NCBI GenBank assembly: GCA_030374805.1
Contig: JARGSG010000183.1
Location: 434,001 to 498,000, forward strand
DNA: 64,000 nucleotides
From: Gracilaria gracilis
Taxonomy: Eukaryota; Rhodophyta; Florideophyceae; Gracilariales; Gracilariaceae
Reading direction: 5' to 3'
In this document: positions 7,058 to 16,692 of the stretch, in pieces
Numbering within the stretch: the stretch's first letter is position 1
Layout of the letters: the number at the start of each line of letters is the position of its first letter
Translations under genes and position numbers: made by a program
Notes under the pieces: generated by a model
Seen by the model: only the letters and a program-made list of their open reading frames with translations
Database searches by the model: none
What the model was told of the DNA's origin: nothing

Positions 7058-9850
7058 ATGCCGGCGCAAGCAGGAGCCACCTCTGTTCTCGCGATGCCGC
7101 GTCTTCCGCACACGCGCGAGCCTCCCACTCCCGCTACCCCGTCACCCGGCCCATCGCTGGACGCGGTAGGCTACTCCGGCGCCTGGCTCACTCCGCCGCA
7201 TCCCTCATGCTCCACCGCCGTTTCCCGTGGCCACCACACTCCCGGCTTCACAAACCTTGGCAATACCTGCTTCCTCAACGCCGCTCTTCAATGCTTACTT
7301 CACACCCCGCTCACCACTCTCTTGCTTTCCAACACCCATCACGACAATTTCACCCCGCACAACAAGCACCCCAAGCGCTTCTGCGTCTTCTGTTCGCTCA
7401 AGGCGCTTGCACGACAGCTTCATGCCACACCTACCCCGCGCGTCGTCGCCCCCAGCGCTTTTGCGGATAACGCCCGTCTCGTCTGCGCCGCTTTCCGACA
7501 CGGCCGTCAGGAGGACGCCCACGAGTTTGTCCGAGCGCTTCTGGACGGTATGACCAGAGCGCAAGTGTTCGGCTGTGCTTTTGGCCGTGCTGGTGGTGCC
7601 GCCGTCGCCTGGCAACGCGAGATGAACGCCGACGTGCATCGACTTTTTGGCGGCGTGTTACAATCGTGTGTACGATGTACCGATTGCGGCTTCAAGTCTA
7701 TTACCACCGAACCCTTCTTGGACCTGTCGCTCGAGATATCAAGAGTATCCTCCGTTGAACGTGCGCTCGATCGATTTTGCGCGGTGGAGACATTGCAAGG
7801 CGACAACCGATATAGATGCGAAGGCTGTCGATCTTTGGTAGATGCGCACAAGAGATTTTCTGTCAGACGAGCCCCTAACGTCCTTACTCTTCATCTGAAG
7901 CGCTTTGATCGTACACGAAAGGACACGCGCTTCGTTTCTTTCCCGGAGACCCTGGATCTTGCGCAGTATATGTATGGTCGACCAACTGAGGCCACTGCCA
8001 AGTACAGATTGAGCGCCCTTCTCATTCATCAGGGTAGTTCGCGACAGTTCGGACACTATTTTGCATATGTAAGGAGTGCAAACGGCTCTTGGTGCCTCAA
8101 GGACGACTCCACATCGAGGCCAACCGATTTGTCGACTGTAATGAGACAGAAGGCTTACCTTCTCTTCTACACTAGGATGGAAGATCCGGTCAAGCCGAAA
8201 GGCAAAAAGACATCTCGAAATCCAGTTTCGGCTGCTCGGAAAGCTGCGATAAGTAATTCATCACCATCTGCCCGGGAATCGGGTTTAGAAAGGAGACGTG
8301 CTACAGACATAACACCTCGAACTTCAAGTAATGTTGCGAAAACTCAGCAGGCTGCTCGCTTTGGGTCTCCGCTTGCAAAGCCCCTTCAGCCGCGGTCTCC
8401 GAGCCATGTACCTCACCAGAATGGGGTCCAAGCGCTGAACGGGGCAGACAAGCACGAAGATGATAGGGAGATCGAGCTGTCAGAGGAAAGTTCTGATGAA
8501 GAAGAAGTCATCATGCGCAAAAGAACGAAGTCGCATATGACGAACAAAACGCAGTCGTCGGAAAGCTCGGATGACCGTTCGTCGAGAAAGAGCGACGGCC
8601 CCAAGCTCACTCGGGCTACCGTTACAGAGAACGCCAAGAGAATTCTCAGATCTCCCGTGAAGGCCCTCGCCAGTTTGACCGGTTCCCGAAGGCTGTCCGA
8701 CGACAAATCTGGAAAATCAGAGGAGACAGGTATGCGTAGACTGTTGGGACAGGGTAAGAGACGTTCGGAAAGCACCGTGAAGTCCTCTGGGGAGCCTGCG
8801 ATACCAAATGGAACCAAGGCCGAGAAGACAGCCAAGTCGTCCTCCCTGGCTGAGCCGGTCACAAAGGCCTTTGCCTCGCGAAAGACCTCGGTTCTGTCAT
8901 ATAAGCGGTTTGAAGACAGACCGAAGAAGGCATCACCGGTTCAAGCGGGCGCGGACAGGAGGACCTCACACTCTCCCTCACAAACTCCGGCCCAGGGCAG
9001 AACCCCGTCGCCGAAGAGGTTTGACCGCCGAGTCGCATCCTCCGTTGAAGGGTTAACTGGAAAGAAGAAGTCTCCATCGGACGGAAAAGAGCAAAGACGA
9101 TTCTTTAGCACTCTGCGAAGGGAGAGTAAACTCGCTGCTAAGCAAGAATCGAAGACGAACCAGGGAAGCGATGAGGAGACAATACCTTCTGATCCGACTT
9201 CCTCCGCTGAAGACGACGAAAGTCGAGCGACAGACTTTTCTCCCACGCGCGGGAAGGACGCTCAAGGCTCCTTGCACAGCACTCCTCGTCGAACTTCATC
9301 CCAAGAAGTTCTGATTGCGGGTGGTTCTAAGGTCCAGACGGTGATGAGGCGTGTGTTTGGGCTCTCGCCGCTGAGCAGTCGCAATGACAAGAAGAAGGGC
9401 GCGACGGGAGCTCAGGGGTCTGGGCAGCAAAAGCAGTCACCCGAAGGTCAAAGGAGTGGCGCGAAGTCTGAAGTTTCAAAGACATCGGAGAATTTCTCGG
9501 GGAGACCAGAACCCCGTGGCAAGCTGCAGTTTAGGAAAAATGCAGCCGTGTCTACGCCGGAACCTCCACATACACCAAGCCCACGACCACGAGTGGGCAA
9601 TTCGGCGATATTCAGTGCCGAAGGCGTAGACACTTGGGAAGGTGCGAGTCCTTCAGCTCCAGGAGGAAAGAGTGAGGACAGCGTTAAGAGCTTCACTCGG
9701 TCGAAGATCGTCAAGAGACGTCGCGCAAACGACTCTCTCGATGCTGAGTACGACCGCGGGAAACAAAAGAAAGCCCGACAGAAGTTCAGCCCAATGTCAA
9801 ACGGGAAGGGACGAAATGTATTCGACGCTTTTGTGGAACGGAAAAGATAA
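7058..9850 (+). CDS. ubiquitin-specific protease (USP/UBP family), USP36/42-like
   Basis: A 930-residue deubiquitinase, intron-free. The catalytic domain covers residues about 61-375: Cys box GFTNLGNTCFLNAALQCL with nucleophile Cys71, QEDAHEF, a CxxC pair (C207, C210) matched by C254/C257 that should hold zinc, LHLKRF, and the His box FGHYFAYV (His333) ending in YLLFYTR. USPs remove ubiquitin from proteins; the closest layout in memory is the nuclear/nucleolar USP36/USP42 group. The remaining 550 residues are disordered, rich in Ser, Arg, Lys and acidic patches (LSEESSDEEE), and end in a conserved-looking NVFDAFVERKR. The ATG at 7058 is preferred because it is the first that leaves only a short lead before the Cys box; upstream in-frame sequence is compositionally biased. 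Confidence 0.9.
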   Translation: MPAQAGATSVLAMPRLPHTREPPTPATPSPGPSLDAVGYSGAWLTPPHPSCSTAVSRGHHTPGFTNLGNTCFLNAALQCLLHTPLTTLLLSNTHHDNFTPHNKHPKRFCVFCSLKALARQLHATPTPRVVAPSAFADNARLVCAAFRHGRQEDAHEFVRALLDGMTRAQVFGCAFGRAGGAAVAWQREMNADVHRLFGGVLQSCVRCTDCGFKSITTEPFLDLSLEISRVSSVERALDRFCAVETLQGDNRYRCEGCRSLVDAHKRFSVRRAPNVLTLHLKRFDRTRKDTRFVSFPETLDLAQYMYGRPTEATAKYRLSALLIHQGSSRQFGHYFAYVRSANGSWCLKDDSTSRPTDLSTVMRQKAYLLFYTRMEDPVKPKGKKTSRNPVSAARKAAISNSSPSARESGLERRRATDITPRTSSNVAKTQQAARFGSPLAKPLQPRSPSHVPHQNGVQALNGADKHEDDREIELSEESSDEEEVIMRKRTKSHMTNKTQSSESSDDRSSRKSDGPKLTRATVTENAKRILRSPVKALASLTGSRRLSDDKSGKSEETGMRRLLGQGKRRSESTVKSSGEPAIPNGTKAEKTAKSSSLAEPVTKAFASRKTSVLSYKRFEDRPKKASPVQAGADRRTSHSPSQTPAQGRTPSPKRFDRRVASSVEGLTGKKKSPSDGKEQRRFFSTLRRESKLAAKQESKTNQGSDEETIPSDPTSSAEDDESRATDFSPTRGKDAQGSLHSTPRRTSSQEVLIAGGSKVQTVMRRVFGLSPLSSRNDKKKGATGAQGSGQQKQSPEGQRSGAKSEVSKTSENFSGRPEPRGKLQFRKNAAVSTPEPPHTPSPRPRVGNSAIFSAEGVDTWEGASPSAPGGKSEDSVKSFTRSKIVKRRRANDSLDAEYDRGKQKKARQKFSPMSNGKGRNVFDAFVERKR

Positions 9851-12113
9851 CATGAGGCAGAACGTGCCGCAAGTAGGCCTTATGGAAGTGTCTTTAAAGA
9901 CCCAATGTCATCGCATGATGTTGCAGGCTGGAGAAGGACCTCATCTCCGACCATGTTTTTGCTACCTGCATGGGATTATCAATTTTTCCGCCAATCCGAT
10001 TTATTCAACCTGTCGATCCGTCTTATCGCGATGCGATCCTGAGAGCTTCAGACAAGAAGTAATCGAGTCCCACGAATATCTTTACTGAACTTACTTCTAT
10101 TTGTATAGTGACCTTGTGTGTTGCTACGGCACGCCTTTGTTCAAAGGCAAACTAAAGAACTAAATACCCAATAGATTTTCATCAAACCCAATATCCAGTC
10201 TCCATTTGCAGGCCTTTATCCATCAAGTACGTTCAGTTCCCCTTTGGCATATCATTGTTTCTGTTCAACCTAAATGCGAATCTCAAAGGCACCAAAACAA
10301 AAATGCCAGGGGGACTTTAAAAAAAAGTGTTACAATGTAGTGAGAGAGACACGGTTTTGTGAATTCTGCAGTTTCTTTAGCTAGAGTATCTAGCCTGGGG
10401 AGGAAAGGAAAAGCAGGTGGGTCACGATTCATGACCTGGATTGATAACGTCGAAAAGTATCCAAAAACAGCACTCTGTCATTCACCGACGCAGCAAAAGG
10501 CAGCAAAAGCCAGAAGCAGAGCAATTCCCTCCAGCATAGGCTGTGACCTTCCTCAACTGCACGGTCCAAACAGCGAAGGAAAGCTGACAAATCTGTAGGC
10601 AACCGTGTTTCCTTTCCGCCAGAGGTAACTCATGTTTACGGTGCCTTGACCGAATTGCCTGATGTGTGCAACGAAATGCTCACGCAGACGAGAGTACCTT
10701 TAAGACCTAACGCTGTTTTAGGAAACAAAACATAGCTCAGTGAGCGTAACACGGCTGAAGAGTTTTTAGTTTGTACCTAGCTCATCAAAGACGCGTTATA
10801 GGTATTGGGGGTTCCTTCCACGAACCCCACGTGATACGAGATAAATAGCCGTATCCCTTGCGAAATGCTCACACAGTCGAGAACACCTGAGGTTTAATGG
10901 TTACTCTGGAAAACAATGTAGTCGCTAAGTGAGCGTAACACGGTCGCAGATTCGCAGTCAGTGGCTAGGTTTTCGTTAGGAAGCATTATAGGTCGTTGGG
11001 GGTATTTAGCAAACCCCACGCGTTACGAGGAATCAGCGTACGCGCTCATAATAAAGAAGAAGAAGAAGAAGGTGTATCCCGCTCACAATTAAGAAGAAGA
11101 AGAATTATGCAACTGGCGCTTTGCCGAAAACCACTAATTGTTGTTGGGGTTCCATAGCAAACCCTACACATTACAGGGAACAGACGTACGTGCTCACATT
11201 AAATACCTTCCTTCTCTCTCTCTTTATGTGAAAACGCGTGCGTTAGTTACTCGTACGCGTGGGTTTGGACAAGAAAGTGTTCGATCCCTTAGGTGTTTTC
11301 GACAAGGAACTTCAACATCATTTTCTGTCTCTCCCGGATGCTACGTAATTCCTTAGCCCATATAACATGAAACATAGAACGTTGATCATCAAATAATCGC
11401 TCTGTCCACTATAAGGTATCATTTCCGCAGTCCACTGTATGATTCTTCTTCCAAACGAGTTTCATTTTCCTACTTGTTAAACTGAAGGAGAGCCATCTCG
11501 AGATAAAGTCCTCTTTCTCAAGAAGACCAAGAGCTTCTGAGGCCACCATCAACTCTTTTCGCGGAAAGAATAGTCTTGTGTGTTCTGCTCGCGGTGGTGT
11601 TTTTCACTTCGGGTCGAGTTCGTGAGCACACAACGCAACAAAACGTTCCCAACATCAGCTTTGGTCTTGACGTGCCACATTCGTAAGGACACAGTTTGCC
11701 TTCCTCCCAAATAGGAGGCAGCTGGGTACTTTGGATGATAATATCTGCTCGAGTAAGTCCCTTTCTTTCACCGCCGGAGCTTGAGGTTGTCAGTTTTCTA
11801 TTATCCGATACGTACAAGTTGTCGGTTCCTTTACCGGTGTCTGCCTCTGACTTCAGGACCAGGTTAACGCGCCAACAAATCTCTTCGCGTGACAGACTTT
11901 TATTGGTGCCAAAGCCTGCATATTGCATAACATGGCTGTAAGAGATGTTCGGAAACCTATATAACCTACGAAACCTTGAACAGTTTTTTTAACTCGAGTA
12001 CTCCTGCCCTGCGGATGCACCTCTTTGCCCTTTGAGATGCACACATATCTAATCTTCTTGAACAGATATTTACGCCCTTCCCCGCGCCATATTCATGAAT
12101 TTGTCATACGTGC
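9851..12113. other. intergenic region between USP and TMCO1 with short repeats
   Basis: No gene recognised. The middle (10672-11200) holds degenerate tandem copies of a short repeat described separately, with AAG-rich tails at about 11051-11073 and 11091-11104. An unremarkable 136-codon minus-strand ORF (11518-11928) is open, but its composition gives no family and it overlaps the presumed 3' side of TMCO1. The rest appears to be untranslated or plain intergenic DNA. Confidence 0.5.
10672..11200. repeat. tandem degenerate repeat, period 189 bp, with AAG-rich tails
   Basis: Copy 1 starts at 10672 and copy 2 at 10861, both with cgaaatgctcac; both contain a gtgagcgtaacacggc/t block and end in a gggg...aaccccac-g-tacgag motif. 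A third, partial copy (about 11143-11200) keeps only the last part, ending tgctcacattaaa. Copy 2 runs into aataaagaagaagaagaag. A related 3' end (aaaccctcaatgcgttacgg, then aataaaagaataaaag) appears near 32650-32690. The shared 3' end and simple tail suggest a short retrotransposed (SINE-like) family; no RNA polymerase III promoter was identified. Confidence 0.55.
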
Positions 12114-12827
12114 CTACTCCATATTCGACTTTCGCTGTTGTTTGGCAGCCATTCTAGCAGCGTCCATTCTGGATTTGGGAGGAGTGAAACCAAGCAGTCT
12201 GGGAATGTTGGCCTTAATACCCATCGTTGAAAGCGTGTAGATGAAGCCAAAGGAGCATTGGTAGTAGTCCTCCCCTTTTAGTCCGCGGAAAGAGAGCGGT
12301 TGAATTAACTTGATTGGCAAGAAAGGCAGACGAGCAACCACATGTCCGGTCCATGAAGCGGCCACCATGCGGTAGAGGAAAAGAAAAGCAACACCGATAA
12401 GTATGTTACTGCGAAGTTTTAAACCGTCCATCTTTTGACTCGCTTGCTTAAGCTCTTCTTCTATTCGGTCCACAGCCTTCTCATGTGACTTTCGTTTCTC
12501 CACAGACACAATCTTCCGATCCTCCTTATCAACTACAAAGGGATATTGTTGAGAGTTAGTTCAAGCTGTGATGAAGCACTTGGGGGCCAGAAAGAGTTCT
12601 GCACTTACGCTTTTTGTTTAACTCTCGTACTCTTTCGCACGTCCGAACGTAGTCTTCGGTGTTGTAAACGAGGACATATGAAAACACTAGGGTTCGCACA
12701 AGAAGTGGTCAGAAATTTTGAAAAGGATTTGAAAGGCCTAGTGCGGCTACATACACTCAGCAAGAAGCGTAGAGACCGAAACAATGCCCACGATCGAAAA
12801 GGCACCGTAAGCGTCTGCAAGCGTCAT
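12114..12827 (-). CDS. TMCO1: TMCO1-like ER membrane protein (EMC3/TMCO1 family), three exons
   Basis: Spliced CDS: exon 1 12755-12827, exon 2 12609-12686, exon 3 12114-12532; 189 residues against 188 for human TMCO1. Exon 1 gives a first membrane segment ending LLAE; exon 2 continues SYVLVYNTEDYV and a charged coiled coil; exon 3 holds the second and third hydrophobic segments (ILIGVAFLFLYRMV, then CSFGFIYTLSTMGIKANI) and the basic tail. The match to human TMCO1 is recognisable throughout (VARLPFLPI, IPRLLGF near the end). TMCO1 sits in the ER membrane, relieves calcium overload and works with the Sec61 back-of-translocon machinery. Both introns (68 and 76 bp) begin GTATGT or GTAAGT and end AG. 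The start ATG is 12825-12827. It is divergent from BiP, another ER gene. Confidence 0.88.
12533..12608 (-). other. intron 2 of TMCO1 (76 bp)
   Basis: Minus strand begins gtaagt and ends ttgtag. Removing it joins exon 2 (...AAC AAA AAG C) to exon 3 (TT GAT AAG GAG) in phase 1 within the coiled coil. Confidence 0.85.
12687..12754 (-). other. intron 1 of TMCO1 (68 bp)
   Basis: Minus strand begins gtatgt and ends ccctag. Splicing restores LLAE-LFSYVLVY, which lines up residue for residue with the corresponding part of animal TMCO1. Confidence 0.83.
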
Positions 12828-13305
12828 TTCGCAAGATTGGATCCGCGCACTTCGCACCCCAATTCGAATGGCTGCCTGTAAGAAATACGCCGAGCGCAGT
12901 CGTTCGGGAACTGAAACTAAATCCCTCGAGATGATGACAAGTGCTGTCGCAGACGAGCAGAAGGTCGGCGCTGCGAATTCCTATCGGCTCTGCAGAGTCT
13001 CCGAGGTCTGGTCTGAGGAGCATGCATCACCTTGGCACGTTGGTTGGCACGTGGATGGTCGTTACGTATGACTCACGTGTAAGGTGAATTAGTTCGGCTT
13101 ACAGTACAGCAATGATACTTCCTGTCATAATGCTTTGGTACAGACAGTCCGCTAGTCAATCAACGTGAAGCTGCTAGCTAGCTAGAGAGACGATCAGCGA
13201 ACAGCGTTTAATATATATACCGATGAAGCAGTCTTTCGCCGTCTCTCAAACAGCTCACTCCCTCCTGATCCATCGGAGTTCGCTGTCTAATTCTGCTTAC
13301 TAACG
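12828..13305 (+). promoter_or_regulatory. divergent promoter shared by TMCO1 and BiP
   Basis: 478 bp between two divergent ER genes. A TATA-like run, taatatatatacc, lies at about 13209-13221, some 85-95 bp before the BiP ATG. Two CACGTG motifs sit at about 13048-13053 (inside CCACGTGCC on the minus strand) and 13073-13079; CACGTG/CCACG elements are typical of unfolded-protein-response promoters in plants and animals, but their use here is inferred. Confidence 0.5.
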
Positions 13306-15261
13306 ATGATTAACTCCTTCTTCCGCTCCACGTTGCTGCTGGTGGCAGCTTTGGCTGCAGTAACCGTTGTCTTTGCCGAGGACGCTGCGAAAGACCTTGG
13401 CCCCGTCATCGGCATTGACCTGGGAACCACTTACTCTTGTGTCGGTGTGCTTGAGAATGGAAACGTTGAAATAATTCCAAATGACCAGGGCAATCGAATC
13501 ACGCCCAGTTACGTCGCGTTTGCAGATCAAACATCGGAGCGTCTTGTCGGAGACGCTGCGAAGAATCAGGCCGCGTCCAACCCGCTCAATACAGTGTTCG
13601 ACGTAAAACGTCTGATCGGTCGTCGATACAATGAGCCAACTGTTCAGCGTGACAAGAAGCTGCTTCCTTTCCGCATCATATCGAAAGATGAGAAACCGCA
13701 TGTTGAGGTCAGCCTCAATGGCGACGATAAGGTCTTCTCCCCAGAGGAGATCTCAGCAATGGTGCTTGCGAAGCTGAAGAAGACAGCGGAGGACTACCTG
13801 GGAAAGAAAGTTACCCGTGCTGTGGTCACAGTTCCTGCCTACTTCAATGATGCTCAGCGATCTGCTACTCGTGATGCGGGTGTCATCGCTGGTTTGAACG
13901 TACTTCGCATCATTAATGAGCCTACCGCTGCCGCCTTGGCGTATGGTCTCGATAAAACACACGAAGAGGATGAGAAGAACATTCTCGTTTTCGATCTTGG
14001 TGGTGGAACGTTCGATGTTACTCTCCTTACTATCGACAAGGGCGTCTTCGAAGTTCTCGCTACTAACGGAGACACGCATCTTGGAGGAGAGGATTTCGAC
14101 CAGAGGCTCATGGAATACTTCGTCAACTTATGGAAACGAAAGCACGGTGATGACATGAGCAAAGACAAACGTGCTCTCGGAAAGCTTCGTCGTGAAGTGG
14201 AGAAGGCCAAGCGTGAGCTGTCGTCCAAGACTCAGGTTCGAGTTGAGATTGAGGCATTATTCCAAGGAAAGGACTTGTCAGAAACTCTCACCAGAGCCAG
14301 GTTTGAGCAACTCAATGACGATCTCTTCAAGAAGACATTGAAGCCAGTCGTGAAGGTTCTCAAGGATGCTGGAGTGTCCAAGTCCGAGGTTCAAGAAATA
14401 GTTCTCGTTGGAGGATCTACTAGAATTCCGAAGATCAAGGAACTCGTGAGGGAGCACTTTGATGACAAGGAACCCCATACGGACATTAACCCTGATGAGG
14501 CCATTGCGTATGGTGCGGCGATTCAAGCTGGTATTCTATCGGGTGACAGCGACATCATGAAGAAAAACCTTGTCTTGCTTGATGTAACGCCACTCTCTCT
14601 TGGTATTGAGACTCTGGGTGGAGTCATGAGCAAGATTATCAAGCGGAACACGGTTGTGCCCACTAAGAAGAGTGAGTCGTTCACAACTACTGTGGATAAC
14701 CAGAACACCATTGCTGTTCATGTGTACGAAGGAGAGCGTGCCATGACCAAGGACTGTCATCTTCTTGGCCAATTTGACCTTACAGGTATTCCACCGGCTC
14801 CTAAAGGTCAACCGCAAATCATCGTCACTTTTGACATCGATGAGAACGGCATTGTGAAAGTAAGTGCGGAAGACAAGGGTTCAAAGAACAAGAAAGAGAT
14901 TACCATTGAAGATCGTAATTCCGGTCGACTTTCAGCCGAAGATATCGACCGAATGGTTCGTGAAGCCGAGGAATATGCCGATGAGGACGCAGCTGTCTCC
15001 GCAAAGGTTGATGCGAAACAAAAACTTGAATCGTACATTGTCAGTCTTCGAAGGAAGATTGAGTCTATGGGTGCTCAGATTGCATCTGATGACAAGACTG
15101 ACATGGAGAGCAGCATTGCTGACGCTGAGAAGTTTGTCAGCGATATCGATTTCTCATCCACTGAGGTAGATGCAATTGAAGAACGGCGAAAGGCCTTAGA
15201 GGAACAAGCCGTTCCGTTATTAGGGGACGACGCCGGGTACAGGGCAAAGGATGAGCTATGA
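13306..15261 (+). CDS. BiP: ER-lumenal Hsp70 chaperone BiP
   Basis: 651 residues, intron-free. An N-terminal signal peptide (about residues 1-24, hydrophobic [17 protein letters not shown], cut before EDAA) and a C-terminal KDEL retention signal place it in the ER lumen. Hsp70 signatures are all present: [12 protein letters not shown] near residue 38, [13 protein letters not shown], and [12 protein letters not shown]. The nucleotide-binding domain covers about 35-415, the substrate-binding domain with the linker [11 protein letters not shown] about 425-550, and the helical lid the rest. BiP binds unfolded secretory proteins, powers import through Sec61 and controls the unfolded-protein response. 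The ATG at 13306 is the only start that gives the signal peptide. Length is normal for the family. Confidence 0.97.
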   Translation: MINSFFRSTLLLVAALAAVTVVFAEDAAKDLGPVIGIDLGTTYSCVGVLENGNVEIIPNDQGNRITPSYVAFADQTSERLVGDAAKNQAASNPLNTVFDVKRLIGRRYNEPTVQRDKKLLPFRIISKDEKPHVEVSLNGDDKVFSPEEISAMVLAKLKKTAEDYLGKKVTRAVVTVPAYFNDAQRSATRDAGVIAGLNVLRIINEPTAAALAYGLDKTHEEDEKNILVFDLGGGTFDVTLLTIDKGVFEVLATNGDTHLGGEDFDQRLMEYFVNLWKRKHGDDMSKDKRALGKLRREVEKAKRELSSKTQVRVEIEALFQGKDLSETLTRARFEQLNDDLFKKTLKPVVKVLKDAGVSKSEVQEIVLVGGSTRIPKIKELVREHFDDKEPHTDINPDEAIAYGAAIQAGILSGDSDIMKKNLVLLDVTPLSLGIETLGGVMSKIIKRNTVVPTKKSESFTTTVDNQNTIAVHVYEGERAMTKDCHLLGQFDLTGIPPAPKGQPQIIVTFDIDENGIVKVSAEDKGSKNKKEITIEDRNSGRLSAEDIDRMVREAEEYADEDAAVSAKVDAKQKLESYIVSLRRKIESMGAQIASDDKTDMESSIADAEKFVSDIDFSSTEVDAIEERRKALEEQAVPLLGDDAGYRAKDEL

Positions 15262-15542
15262 TGAGAAGAGCATGCAATCAACCTTGTATTCTTTCTCGGC
15301 TTCAGGAAGACGGAAATGCAGAATCTTAAACTTAGAAGTCTACCCGTGGGCTTCAATTTAATGATCCCTTCTATCTAATTGGGTTGCTTAGCTTGCATTG
15401 GAAAGTCTAAATCAAGGGCTTGTTATGATTCGGTAATCGAAGCAAGCGAAAGCAAAATTCTTCGGGAACTAAACGCGTTGCGCAAAATCAAACTCGTCTG
15501 TAAAAAAGGACAGAGTGTTTTGTTTTGTTTAGCGATCAACAT

Positions 15543-16040
15543 CTAGCTTGACCCTTTCATACAGAAGTCTTGAACTTTTGCTATATCAGTATAGTATTCC
15601 CCGCTCTTCACAGTTCTTCTGTTCTTGAATTGAGTGCCAAATTCATCAATATTGCAGTAAGATATCATCTTCGCAAATATTGCTGGATTGTGGAACTTCT
15701 TGTTCTTCCTAATACTCTTCGTGAAGTTTGGAGTCTTTTCACATTCTAACAAACCTTTTCGTACGGAAGAAATCCATTCTTTGAGCTTGGTGCCCCCAAT
15801 CGTTGTACTTTTTGTGGCGCCTAAACCTACTGTACCACATTTCAGTGAACCAGTCTTTGTAGCCCCAACGAGGGGAAGTGAGGGTTCCTTTGATAAATGT
15901 TTCCTGGCACTTTCGTCCGACTTCGGATTTGTTCTCGAAACATTCAGTACCTTGAAATCATCACTGCTGTCATCGCTCCCATGTAAACCTTCTATTTCGT
16001 GCTCAGAAGAGGAATACTCGGGCGTTTCTTTCGAACCCAT
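15543..16040 (-). CDS. HCNGP/SAP30BP-like transcription or splicing regulator
   Basis: 165 residues from the ATG at 16038-16040 (a TTG one codon upstream is not needed). The C-terminal third matches the HCNGP domain of SAP30-binding protein: an EWISSVRKGLLECEK helix, then KKFHNPAIFAKMISYCNIDE and FGTQF, then an aligned SGEYYTDIAKVQDF end. Human SAP30BP has KEFRNPSIYEKLIQFCAIDE at the same place. SAP30BP works in the nucleus with the Sin3-SAP30 complex and in pre-mRNA splicing of short introns. The N-terminus is acidic and serine-rich (GSDDSSDDF), as in the family. The protein is short compared with about 300 in animals, lacking part of the N-terminal disordered region. It is convergent with BiP. 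Confidence 0.7.
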   Translation of the reverse strand: MGSKETPEYSSSEHEIEGLHGSDDSSDDFKVLNVSRTNPKSDESARKHLSKEPSLPLVGATKTGSLKCGTVGLGATKSTTIGGTKLKEWISSVRKGLLECEKTPNFTKSIRKNKKFHNPAIFAKMISYCNIDEFGTQFKNRRTVKSGEYYTDIAKVQDFCMKGSS

Positions 16041-16692
16041 CAATGCTTGCTTCCAAACACAGCTTCACCTGCACAGACATGCGATGGATAACTTTCAGAG
16101 GGATCTACCTTCGTAACTATACCAAGGGTAGGAACGCTAGCCCGGCTTGATAGTGATCATCTTTTAGATTTGCGCTCTCTTAACCCCCTTTTACTAGTGT
16201 AGAATGCCAATTGAATTTCAGATGTTTTGGAACAGAGAAGCTAAAAAAGATTTTGTGGTTTATGGGTAGATATCTACAGTATGCGCGAAAACGATTTAAA
16301 GAGTTGGCAGGTAGACTCCCGTGAGCAGAGATATCCACTTCTTGCTCGCTCAACAGTGTTATTCCCTTCAGCTTTCTGCATGTATCCCGGATTAGGTCCG
16401 TTAGAATAACTTTCCTTCAACATATTTGAACGGAAGGAATTGCGAGAGGATTTGGAACAATAAGATGAATGTTTCTTTAACAGCGTTTTGCATTTGAACT
16501 TTCACTACCTCTCACACCCTTTGAAGTTAAAAGGGTCCAGATTCGAGCAGCTTTTCATTTCAGTTCGTTTTACATGAAGTTTCAATGGCCTATGTGTGAC
16601 GGATAAGAAGTCCCCAGGTGCAACACTGGCAACATCATTTTATCAACTTCTCCGGCCTGTATTTGGAGACATCCTTTGTAGGACGCACCGTC
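16041..16692. other. divergent intergenic region, 652 bp
   Basis: Separates the SAP30BP-like gene (minus) from the coiled-coil gene (plus), so it should hold both promoters. No clear TATA box, repeat or ORF was found. The frame of the downstream gene stays open back to a GTG at 16618, but there is no ATG before 16693. Confidence 0.4.

Noticed and set aside
11518-11928. 136-codon minus-strand ORF downstream of TMCO1
   Set aside because: No recognisable family or composition signal and likely in the 3' region of TMCO1; not enough to call a gene.
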